Positions 12,101-15,922 of a DNA stretch of 39,174 nt are shown piece after piece. The notes under the pieces are model-generated. The model ran no database searches. It had not been told where the DNA came from and was given only the letters and a program-made list of their open reading frames with translations. The DNA lies in NCBI GenBank assembly GCA_016779165.1, contig JADHOE010000010.1:1-39174 (forward strand). Reading direction: 5' to 3'. The stretch's first letter is position 1. Each line of letters starts with the position of its first letter. This DNA comes from Candidatus Margulisiibacteriota bacterium (lineage in GTDB: Bacteria; Margulisbacteria; Marinamargulisbacteria; UBA817). The translations under genes and the position numbers were made by a program.

Positions 12101-13398
12101 ATCCCCATGAATTTGGTCGGTTGTGTTATGATTTATCGAAAACAAAGAATGCCGCCTATCGCAACCACATTTTTGAGCAAATGGCCGAAAAAATTCCTAG
12201 AGGGTTAACGAATGACGTAGACATCAATTTCGCTTTGGCCATTCAATCCATGGTCGTTGAAATTGACCGTTACTACACCATGCCTGGTCAAAGTGTGTTG
12301 CAGGAGTTTTTTACTGTCGTTCAAAACCAACAAAAATATGATTCTATCGACGATTTATTTAAGGAATCTGCGTGGTGTGATTTTATCTGCGTTAGCAGTT
12401 TGCCCAACAAGTCGTCCAATAGGTTTCAAACACTTATTATTGAAAACCTACTGGAAGCCAAGCTTAAACCCACATGGTCGATTGGAAATGTGCTAAATCT
12501 AAAAAGGCACCCGCTCTACGATAGCTTTCCAACACTTAGTGGCGCTGCATTTGATGCCTTTGTTGGCCGGTTGATTCAGGGCAATCGGATCCAGCATCAT
12601 CATGCATTGGCAGGGATTGTTGAAAAAGCCCCAGGCCTTAATGCCCCACGAAAGAAAACAGAGACGATCATTCAAGGCATTGTTCAAAAAATCGTAACGA
12701 AACAGGGCGGTGGCATCGATACCCTTTTAGGGGTTGCTGATGAATTGGGCGCCAAGAAAGATTTTTGGTTTGCTGAAGTTGGGCATTATTTTAAACATAA
12801 GAGTCGGCTCCCAATTAAGGGTAAGGTGCTGCATGGCCAAACATCATTGCCAGACAAGGACAGCACCCATCGAAGGCCTCAGTACACGGAGCTCCTTGAT
12901 CAGCTGGTTCAATTGCAACGACAAACCGATTCATCTAAGCTATTAATGGCCCATTTGGTTGCAGCATTGCCTGGGCATTTGGGTAAGGACACATTGCCGG
13001 ACCGTTGGGTAACTTTATTTAACAGTTGGTTCGATAAAGTGAGTCAAGGCATGCGACAACCTGAAAAGGATAAGTTATTAACGGATTCTATTGATGATGT
13101 TCAAAGACTTATGACAAAACCAAACATCACATCACTGCAAAGTAAGATTAAAGATTCAGGCAATCCATTCACAAAAGTTGTCAACGGATTAACACTTGGT
13201 CAGGCAAGGGCTGGTCAATTTAACATTCGGGCTCAACTTTTTAAGCAACAACATTTAATGGTCGAAGGTATGAATAGTAATAAACTGCTTGATATCATTG
13301 ATGCACTAGAAAAATTCGATGCTTACAACCGAAAAAATGAGTTATCTAAACAATCAGGGTTTAGTGTGGGGCATGTTCCCCTTGCATCTGTTGTATAA
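184..13398 (+). CDS. Giant 4404-residue protein with two transglutaminase-like cysteine peptidase domains
   Basis: Function unknown. I recognise two related domains of the bacterial transglutaminase-like cysteine peptidase type (papain-fold Cys-His-Asp triad). Domain 1 is about residues 210-365, with GDCED at 273-277 (Cys275), His317 in GHSVLH and Asp332 in VYDMA. Domain 2 is about 1405-1600, with GDCED at 1482-1486 (Cys1484), His1525 in GHVF and Asp1540 in VLDPS. Flanking sequence is also conserved between the two (LDYSQAH against VDYSNAH before the Cys; FNEVLHY against VNEVFTY after the Asp), so they arose by duplication. The rest looks mainly helical. There are amphipathic and coiled-coil stretches, strongly hydrophobic segments at about 1316-1347 and 2322-2362, and a helical C-terminal third from about 2950. 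No N-terminal signal peptide, lipobox, autotransporter, dockerin or sorting motif is seen. The reading frame is intact over 13.2 kb with codon use like its neighbours. The start fits the adjacent -10 box. A protease, a cross-linking or deamidating effector, or a surface or contact-dependent protein are all possible; none is shown. Confidence 0.9.
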   Translation: MGTISELNIDQPPVHALDRPLVHADQAFEILDAPTPNMAPPESTIQPSAVAHAWDALIDHLSSGQSIDQHHPLLVALLQALMETGVLPTNAPLTESGIAQFHDWMMGMMPNRPQDMMLIEGWLLAQLSDANPQSGVQQISVCHGINEFQQFSVTTHVKRGDAWLTLGPFSATPSVYDHALHASSTTIFTHVVEHQGPTLDYSQAHTALALSDADTVALNNWFEARFPQGIESDSAVGMADAIYTALLDDGFEYLPDNGDSWASVADTLGSGSGDCEDFSHLLHAAFSYGFAAWPPSDAPQLSVVAGLVGQGAYVLGHSVLHLQVNGDTHVYDMARTVVADSTSRGTLLANYRQQVAFNEVLHYNDQATTITASQVDLASFSTASSQTSSPSRPFITYVDSMLQSSGITDSSLSYSDLIRSVIEAETGAFEENKGLLARPEDELVFDTDLVDFQVVNFFGPEEIDNLIGNYELSMDEVVQLNEIVHEAMATNQPITLDSLDYLLETSPYTNIREVIYMYLEFEKVIGYDWFPNTKSFSKSYTDIHQKLMELGIISAHGEIDPEKLEDSATLTAFKAFMTIDFGGEQMVSSQADRVLAMIRNKHYVFSSGGGVPQGDNGLARALGEFEALSETLFKGFLGSPVGTKLDGGHTLGQSRFAKGDSDSLFIRTDHNAIQEFMSRFLTVQNIISAHLTAIFSFCDMVESLSAKLGNEHSMASESANHRQKIMQAFNSYSGAMNESLHNVMDMFEKSVQKVNEARYQTAVAKIEDEYKGVLNQLKDQMLADQSSIHKNQIMMALSQDYYRMLSDNRKSMQSAMVDVPNFGPNLLPSTFSGFLIEHSDEMGELTSIQIWSYLVASGVINEQGMLTDGHKTKSDIEAKVVINRDDSISVADSDNEGMKQFKALLQQELVKFKGWMRSATSDQKTQLRATIHARLGSHASTQQDMANGKVLQIVHPSISSFDTSSFIPSIMDMMARDSDELYYDPKTTGVIPFHGIDDDIDIDIAAQHNRFNEMLLSEDSWIDYLKKFEKEPVDLLFPIDFKTFGDEGEYNLTPVQKEQLSQILETHYHDRLLGFDYFSLGPLGLSPKANYELMRKLYFERYINGMNQVIYRPEIIQPSHQPFTSEDLFNSLKDSGMLVEDDAGKFNVDLTNINNFSNKYSDEYSSAIVDAIIQELRATKNPNALHLSRNAAAVTEPGSGFQMVNVEMMAMAKKNLAMMNMVRRIFMTLVSAQAQFIDRLAARMSEHATQSSHYLDTPMQLMESHMRLADRQLSTIQTQTRQMVDRINDLHKLRLNLVKQTDPTKRRLSLASEYLQMVGAILMVVPNAYFQGIGVLITMASLALGTVETYRDHQLEKKLHQTMVEYDDWFDDVRQQSLEFFSANGVTPNPFGSSAGHSSELVIDDLPRSVVDYSNAHSYINPDAPQVQQLLNERVFPNGLPDSPDAIIEGVHAFMLENTQYVSDGTHDDWADVNDVASSLRGDCEDLINLEHSLLLAAFSKSGQPCPTPVNHAAYVTVDGDPVGHVFSTIEYNGQTMVLDPSLEHGGMVAYDDYKRRYAVNEVFTYTAGQTHVIEPAALGLETASGMDSVFDDEFLNDICTTFSNVKITPGASDDDIIRILGGSMIDKILDKIPGLNIPLIGDGFGLFMKQFLPGNAFAGIVGYADDFKRSDVYQKVMNGLTLPITSILESLFDYDSYFDELTDESKKQILENVANGNVNDLSPIRDQLIRSGMDLFNSNAGRRREFNAQAGRSANALDFPIYFDSVTYTDGDGNEQTLDLPLAKRQKLAEILSNAYNTNQYKYIELIAISESLGLTDAETIGLINQLQALGYMVNFQVVLPLSYSVSGSFLDRYIKEDYRYKFSDRLSKFLQDNRGLNFREFTLSGEFEDLFGDDSHWFNAGFDKFDVTEGIMDELLALNILKYDQDQRIYTINTFTMPVTTNLNTEPSIQALLQQQVASLGDMHGTDSHDLRSRFLIDMDSKGQRVTTDHIAIEGFKDDIRITQEKLRLVFMVTKMITESLLTLAAIIGDEQKAKVANGLQEIFESNFDLVNADVQMFEQIMSHMETAINHNVQVEKTRYEKKYDFQFKLAILPASMVFAKVAQPIQVVADIFETTMLHYDTFGHNQWSERYLNTNQFGEEGFIQQAAYHRFGKYYDIGGGPYSSAYNLKYVNIRLLRSKNFDLLWDAATGDASIQKTTGLAFKDIIGGELNGDSAHYLDLDYNRFASIRQQMVSNGMRAQMLLVYVMAKAGFLASLTKSIRGDGKVASSQALATSIDILEREVMHDMDSLNAIQSMHQEAVRVHNMHIDALQRVEKSVIEGVLFGAFFSVGFVAPSLFQSLGGLASMLTIKAIANMLHGFLTGFDAMDKAQTRLERKTFAKQDAPQEPESPDGDANRRSYQPQTKALTNPYELPEWMTKAEANYLEDTYDKNKVIYYQSTPIGDAFGFGHAGVNWYELAIQQVELKKLFAAWDAILKVNQSRSEAIQAIAEDLGAVVSSLSFTRGLKSSMAFQKSLMTTTLDQRYKMIQAVVDLFNRVQKERRETIIQLVKGVLMGLIGKSIAKQRSITDRNKMSFSQSLTIKQRLNPMSAKFLGRGDNRFLDAFNRFGEDIMRLVGALIRREQLESARAERSNQLASATHRMGAGSGAEAVLYIASAQASSKKIESDVIGEIKSYENDFKNVILDMKRVVEAQAREIAKLQTSGDAEFIKQKHKELSKSILKDDMVNTQRIMKEVAAGLAKPNIKQTWNLPTIGGALLTADNLRRSIVRAFLPLLKLVGMERLEAPMHPTQIRSIGRLWKTVDNAETIIKENGGNQQALEEFQDEKDGLITLVDDFQKSVSQDSFGEDTLIQSIRLLQDISNKFDTLSRIVGQFDDYQSRTMTQKLNQLVFSSTSNIKAASANIQSFVVFATAATVVHLNPHAKAHQHQSGQHHNLTSFYSWLDNQEARSPGRVYAPLAQQFAQLSNQDNANQQALFNFFKQALNDNNETSAQRQLAIKLLAYQQRNARATIQFLNEEVKNKDRRASLRSILNQAQQQNNPNFAKHLLYGHSPRMSGIVPKVFRKKGDQYHPLVTQWMMDAEENNTLVNYFNQLEMDDQLQRPDLSDGWLSAAASRLQPTGRLKKWEYEKEWDNLVSELSLDDAPDTQSKVQRLKGVVNFAAALTISETNKQKLYKRIEILFKSLTTDVRGIGPDQNDSFFELLSATLAFQSLNPTFESAFLEQLAEKYHANNPSDFSVPSATSKQPLYQQLELQMASHRHSYNSRALIVSMFDDIQSKIDDHPYGTTYPNQQSKFDRMSDEDLINHDKVLDNDLRVVQALLNRVKLHGANADTLRFLVDHQFTALWSFLNQQVSKNPHDFNAIAESFSQMVQCGAITPIPDSPQRLMMELLFGDGTQFNDACNRLNAQILPQMQALPLSDDTIIHLLNQSRNQKNLWEQAIRDDDGPLRNLVLSRMALSNELMGDMKMTDSKLTHAFIEKQPDIAFQRLLNGPPIDTSIINGLLPTIASSMAWLEKPQLAAKLYEKLKTNQKDILYNHLWREKQNYRALDVLYHALDDAQKKELKSRFDTWCKSQKETIDQLTDNTEKGMKLEKIKKIVHTIYPVFEGFGHTLNNVLQVSPFEPELVNHVMSHMDQGQYPQYIQDLTTHWDKRDTPNYDIQKRHIVELDQTFQAQPDDQMATDFIKDWVESQEPNRRVAAHVWLNAQLKVDQKKQAWQELAQRDSDIRWLLGAHGIALPATERIQDVSSQMVTRLFSPHQSTKNTTQACLSDLAAISNATIRGQVLSDMLHQLRPSLQMGFIKYRLCINIIADIFKKFPELANHSDELNGAMTAFLTDILNPPAGVTYQIHDQKAAFLTLLDTMPNDPFSRYMAKIEQLVGYDALYEFSIKNPHATSATPFEQAVSRRVALMATQAQNIDKTKFDSYKRYIEYSQGRLTPDDFFRQPTITEDRQPTITEDLAHLHQWHPHEFGRLCYDLSKTKNAAYRNHIFEQMAEKIPRGLTNDVDINFALAIQSMVVEIDRYYTMPGQSVLQEFFTVVQNQQKYDSIDDLFKESAWCDFICVSSLPNKSSNRFQTLIIENLLEAKLKPTWSIGNVLNLKRHPLYDSFPTLSGAAFDAFVGRLIQGNRIQHHHALAGIVEKAPGLNAPRKKTETIIQGIVQKIVTKQGGGIDTLLGVADELGAKKDFWFAEVGHYFKHKSRLPIKGKVLHGQTSLPDKDSTHRRPQYTELLDQLVQLQRQTDSSKLLMAHLVAALPGHLGKDTLPDRWVTLFNSWFDKVSQGMRQPEKDKLLTDSIDDVQRLMTKPNITSLQSKIKDSGNPFTKVVNGLTLGQARAGQFNIRAQLFKQQHLMVEGMNSNKLLDIIDALEKFDAYNRKNELSKQSGFSVGHVPLASVV
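12031..12078 (+). repeat. 24-bp tandem duplication inside the giant gene
   Basis: Two adjacent 24-base units (12031-12054 and 12055-12078) differ at two bases. They encode RQPTITED twice, at residues 3950-3957 and 3958-3965. Both differences are synonymous third-position changes, so the protein repeat is exact and the frame is kept. Confidence 0.9.
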
Positions 13399-13399
13399 T
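13394..13399 (+). promoter_or_regulatory. -10 box overlapping the giant gene stop codon
   Basis: A perfect TATAAT covers the last sense codon and stop of the giant gene (stop at 13396-13398). It ends 6 bases before the ATG at 13406. No good -35 is seen at 17 bases. The position predicts a leaderless transcript for the small downstream gene. Confidence 0.5.
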
Positions 13400-13405
13400 G
13401 AAAGC

Positions 13406-13663
13406 ATGACGCCACTTAATATAAGCATTTTTCTTGGTTTTTTTCTGCTGTTTCTTGTTTTTTTGCGTTTGGAATATTTAAGTTTTGTAAAAAAACGAGA
13501 GGCGATTCGTGTAGCAAAAGCCAACACTGAAGCCACCATCGCGTCGTATATCAAGCGCCAATCCAATGCCCCAGACATGCAGGCGTATCGAAAGGCCCAT
13601 CAGCAGTTCAAGAAAAACGAATTGGACACCTTAAGCGATCAAGCATCATCGAATTCAAATTGA
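13406..13663 (+). CDS. Small single-pass membrane protein, unknown function
   Basis: An 85-residue protein starts 8 bases after the giant gene stop. Residues about 5-25 form one strongly hydrophobic helix. A basic stretch (VKKREAIR) follows, suggesting an N-out/C-in anchor with a short charged helical cytoplasmic tail ending in a Ser/Asn-rich sequence. I do not recognise a family. A longer frame opens upstream at 13319 inside the giant gene. I prefer the ATG at 13406 because it starts right at the hydrophobic helix and lies 6 bases after a TATAAT box. The position directly behind the giant gene suggests, but does not prove, a functional link such as membrane anchoring or co-regulation. Confidence 0.65.
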   Translation: MTPLNISIFLGFFLLFLVFLRLEYLSFVKKREAIRVAKANTEATIASYIKRQSNAPDMQAYRKAHQQFKKNELDTLSDQASSNSN

Positions 13664-13688
13664 TTTATTTTTAAATTCAATTTAGTCT
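13660..13688 (+). promoter_or_regulatory. Promoter of the SMR-SMR-aminotransferase operon
   Basis: TTGATT (13660-13665), a 17-base spacer and TAGTCT (13683-13688) precede the GTG start at 13695 by 6 bases, and there is no Shine-Dalgarno sequence. The predicted transcript starts at or next to the start codon. Confidence 0.5.
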
Positions 13689-13694
13689 ATTTCT

Positions 13695-14048
13695 GTGGTT
13701 GCAATACTCATAACAGCATTGGTAATCCGAGTATTAATGGACATTTTTTTTAAATTGTCTGTTAAGAATGTCACATTTGCATCTGCAGGCACATTTTTTT
13801 CATCATTTAAATTGGTTGTATCAACCTGGGCGTTTTGGGCGGCTATTCTTGTTTCAGCCCTTAATTTTTGGTTGTGGATGATTGTGTTGTCGGTCTATGA
13901 TCTTAGTTTTGCTTACCCCTTATTTGGCATTTGCTTTGCAATGATTATCATCAGCGGCAAACTGTTTTTTAACGAGGAGTTGGATCGTAATAAATGGATA
14001 GGGATTGGGTTTATTTTACTCAGTTCATTGGTTCTTTTTTTCGGATGA
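13695..14048 (+). CDS. SMR/EmrE-like four-helix membrane transporter subunit A
   Basis: 117 residues with four hydrophobic helices, the size and pattern of the small multidrug resistance (EmrE/ArnE-ArnF-like) part of the drug/metabolite transporter superfamily. Helix 1 carries an acidic residue followed by FFK (motif MDIFFK), aligning with the essential Glu of EmrE-type proteins but with Asp instead. The motif LSFAYPLFGI in the third helix is typical of the family. The start is GTG at 13695, with no Shine-Dalgarno sequence and a -10 box 6 bases upstream. Its stop overlaps the next gene by 4 bases (ATGA), so the two subunits are probably made together and may pair as an asymmetric dimer. The substrate is unknown; amphipathic lipids, polyamines or drugs are all handled by relatives. 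Confidence 0.8.
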   Translation: MVAILITALVIRVLMDIFFKLSVKNVTFASAGTFFSSFKLVVSTWAFWAAILVSALNFWLWMIVLSVYDLSFAYPLFGICFAMIIISGKLFFNEELDRNKWIGIGFILLSSLVLFFG

Positions 14049-14425
14049 AACACATTATTTACTTTATTATTCTACCCATATTACTCACAGTCGTGGGTGA
14101 ATTTTTGCTAAAATTTGCTGTACAGCATCAATCCATTGGCTTAGACATCAGTAGCCTATTGCTAATTTTAGCCTCACCCAAGATCATTCTTGGTGTGGCC
14201 CTCATTGGGGTGTCTGCCATTTTGTGGATTATTGGCATGAGCAAATTTCAGTTATCCTTCATGTACCCGTTTTTAAGTTTGAACTATGGCCTTATTATTG
14301 TTGGGTCAGATCTTATTTTAAACGAAAACGTGTCATTCAATCGTTATCTATCCATTGGTCTAATTGCCATTGGATTAATTATTATTTCTAGAAGTAACCA
14401 CATAAAAATTAAGGAGTCATCATGA
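14045..14425 (+). CDS. SMR/EmrE-like four-helix membrane transporter subunit B
   Basis: 126 residues with four hydrophobic helices, homologous to the preceding gene. Helix 1 has the canonical Glu in GEFLLKF, matching the proton- and substrate-binding Glu14 region of EmrE. Helix 3 has the LSFMYPFLSL motif, similar to LSFAYPLFGI in subunit A. I chose the ATG at 14045, which overlaps the stop of subunit A (ATGA); the frame is open further upstream, but that would add a non-homologous tail. It ends with another ATGA overlap into the aminotransferase gene. Paired small SMR genes usually encode obligate heterodimers, for example ArnE/ArnF or EbrA/EbrB. Which of these this pair resembles in substrate cannot be told from sequence alone. 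Confidence 0.8.
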   Translation: MKHIIYFIILPILLTVVGEFLLKFAVQHQSIGLDISSLLLILASPKIILGVALIGVSAILWIIGMSKFQLSFMYPFLSLNYGLIIVGSDLILNENVSFNRYLSIGLIAIGLIIISRSNHIKIKESS

Positions 14426-15621
14426 CAAAATCATTATCTGCGACCATTGAAAACATTCAGCCAAGCCTTACCATGAGTATTACGGCACTGGCCAACAAGC
14501 TAAAAGCGGATGGCGAAAACATTATTGGTTTTGGGGCAGGTGAACCAGATTTTGATACCCCTGAACCCATTAAGGCAGCTGCCATTGCGGCCATTCAGGC
14601 CGGAAAAAGCAAATACACCCCTGCAGGTGGCCTTCCCGAATTAAAAACCGCCATTTGCAACCGCCTGTTGGCTGATTATTCGGTGGACTATGCCCCCAAT
14701 CAAATTGTGGTGTCTTGTGGCGCCAAGCATAGTTTGCACAATGTATTTTTAGCCGTGTTGAATCCGGGCGATGAGGTATTGGTGCAAGCGCCCTATTGGG
14801 TAAGCTACCCTGAACAAATTGCCTTAAGTGGTGCCAAAATGGTGCCAGTCGAAACCACAGCGGCCAGCAATTTTAAGTGGACCCCTTCAGATATTTTGTC
14901 CGCAATTACCCCCAACACAACAGCCATTGTTATCAATTCACCCTCCAACCCAACAGGAACCGTGTATTCAGCCGATGAATTACGGGCCATTGCCAATGTG
15001 GCATTGGATCATGATTTATGGATAATTTCAGATGAAATTTACGACAAATTGGTGTATGTTGGCCAGCACACGTGCATGGCTTCGTTATCGGATGCCATTA
15101 AACAAAAGACAGTATTGGTCAATGGGGTGTCAAAATCCTATGCCATGACTGGCTGGCGCATTGGTTATTTTGCTGCTCCAGTTGAGGTTTCGGCAGCTGT
15201 CTCTCGATTGCAGTCACATACCACATCCAATCCAACATCCATTGCGCAGTATGCGGCCATTGAAGCATTTCAAATGGATCAATCGGTGTTGCATCATATG
15301 CAGGACCAGTTTAATGCCCGTCGACTTAAAATGATCGCATTGCTCACCGACATTCCTGCCATTGGCATGAACCAGCCCGCGGGTGCCTTCTATGCATTTC
15401 CATCAATTGCAAACTTTTTTGGAAAAACTACAAAAAGTGGCAAGAAAATTCATGATTCAATTTCGTTTTGCGAGGCCTTGTTGGCCGAGGCTAAGGTCGC
15501 ATGTGTTCCAGGGATTGGGTTTGGATCAGAGGGCTACATTCGCCTGTCATATGCCACTTCTGAAGCTCAAATTGAAGAGGGGTTATCCAGATTGGCATCG
15601 TGGACGAGCACATTGCAGTAA
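14422..15621 (+). CDS. Class I PLP-dependent aminotransferase (aspartate/aromatic type)
   Basis: A 399-residue fold-type I aminotransferase, probably aspartate aminotransferase or an aspartate/prephenate aminotransferase. It transfers the amino group between aspartate or glutamate and 2-oxo acids. Visible motifs are GAGEPDFDTP near the N-terminus, YTPAGGLPEL, NSPSNPTGTVY, the SDEIYDKL motif with the cofactor-contacting Asp and Tyr, the PLP-binding Lys238 in VSKSYAMTGWR, and the C-terminal substrate-binding Arg in GYIRLSYA. Length is normal. A Shine-Dalgarno sequence (aaggag) precedes the ATG, which overlaps the upstream SMR gene by 4 bases, so it is co-translated with the transporter pair. 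The grouping suggests export or import of an amino compound, but this is inference. A tract of eight T residues follows the stop codon without a convincing hairpin. Confidence 0.92.
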   Translation: MTKSLSATIENIQPSLTMSITALANKLKADGENIIGFGAGEPDFDTPEPIKAAAIAAIQAGKSKYTPAGGLPELKTAICNRLLADYSVDYAPNQIVVSCGAKHSLHNVFLAVLNPGDEVLVQAPYWVSYPEQIALSGAKMVPVETTAASNFKWTPSDILSAITPNTTAIVINSPSNPTGTVYSADELRAIANVALDHDLWIISDEIYDKLVYVGQHTCMASLSDAIKQKTVLVNGVSKSYAMTGWRIGYFAAPVEVSAAVSRLQSHTTSNPTSIAQYAAIEAFQMDQSVLHHMQDQFNARRLKMIALLTDIPAIGMNQPAGAFYAFPSIANFFGKTTKSGKKIHDSISFCEALLAEAKVACVPGIGFGSEGYIRLSYATSEAQIEEGLSRLASWTSTLQ

Positions 15622-15666
15622 GCTTTTTTTTGGAGGAATTTTTACTATCATAAAGTTTTTTTTAAC

Positions 15667-15683
15667 TTGGCATAAAAGTTGCA
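15667..15683 (+). promoter_or_regulatory. Sigma-54 (RpoN) type -24/-12 promoter
   Basis: TTGGCATAAAAGTTGCA matches the -24/-12 consensus TGGCAC-N5-TTGCW at all but one position. The invariant GG (15669-15670) and GC (15681-15682) are separated by exactly 10 bases. Transcription would start near 15694 and run through the structured region toward nusA. No activator-binding site was identified. Confidence 0.6.
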
Positions 15684-15707
15684 TGGTATTAATTGGGAAA
15701 AGCAATC

Positions 15708-15793
15708 AAATTGGGTCAGTATGGTTTCATGCTGACCTACTAATCTTTCAACGGCCCCTGCCATCGGTTTTTTACAAGAGGTTGACCCAATTT
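15708..15793 (+). ncRNA. Structured leader or small RNA with two alternative stems
   Basis: An 11-bp perfect long-range stem pairs AAATTGGGTCA (15708-15718) with TGACCCAATTT (15783-15793). A local hairpin pairs GGTCAGTATG (15714-15723) with CATGCTGACC (15728-15737) over a 4-base loop, with one G-U pair. Both use GGTCA of the left arm, so they exclude each other. This fits a regulatory switch in the nusA leader or a separate small RNA made from the sigma-54 promoter. I recognise no known RNA family, and no clear intrinsic terminator follows. Confidence 0.4.
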
Positions 15794-15922
15794 AAGGGTT
15801 TGTAGCCAATTTTTCATCATTCGTTTTGGTTGGTTGGGGTCGTTTTAACGCAGAAATGTGTACTTTTTTTGTTTTTCCTGTAAACTGTAATGAGTTGAAA
15901 GGACAACATAAAGGACAATATT

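Larger units (their letters stand above)
15622..15922 (+). other. Non-coding region with hairpins upstream of nusA
   Basis: 301 bases without a credible gene. It holds two T-rich tracts after the aminotransferase gene, a sigma-54 promoter match (15667-15683) and two strong, mutually exclusive stems described separately. A Shine-Dalgarno AAAGGA sits just before nusA. A weak TGTAAT at 15886-15891 could be a -10 box for a nearer nusA promoter, but no good -35 accompanies it. The rimP gene, often found directly upstream of nusA, is absent here. Confidence 0.6.

Noticed and set aside
13695-14425. Calling the SMR pair multidrug efflux pumps
   Set aside because: Family membership is clear but members transport diverse substrates; no drug-specific evidence is present.
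15752-15771. GC-rich stretch followed by six T residues, looking like an intrinsic terminator
   Set aside because: No stem longer than three base pairs can be drawn directly before the T run.
15383-15805. Open frame overlapping the aminotransferase gene and running into the nusA upstream region
   Set aside because: Two thirds is an out-of-frame shadow of the aminotransferase gene, and the remainder has no protein-like features or start signal.
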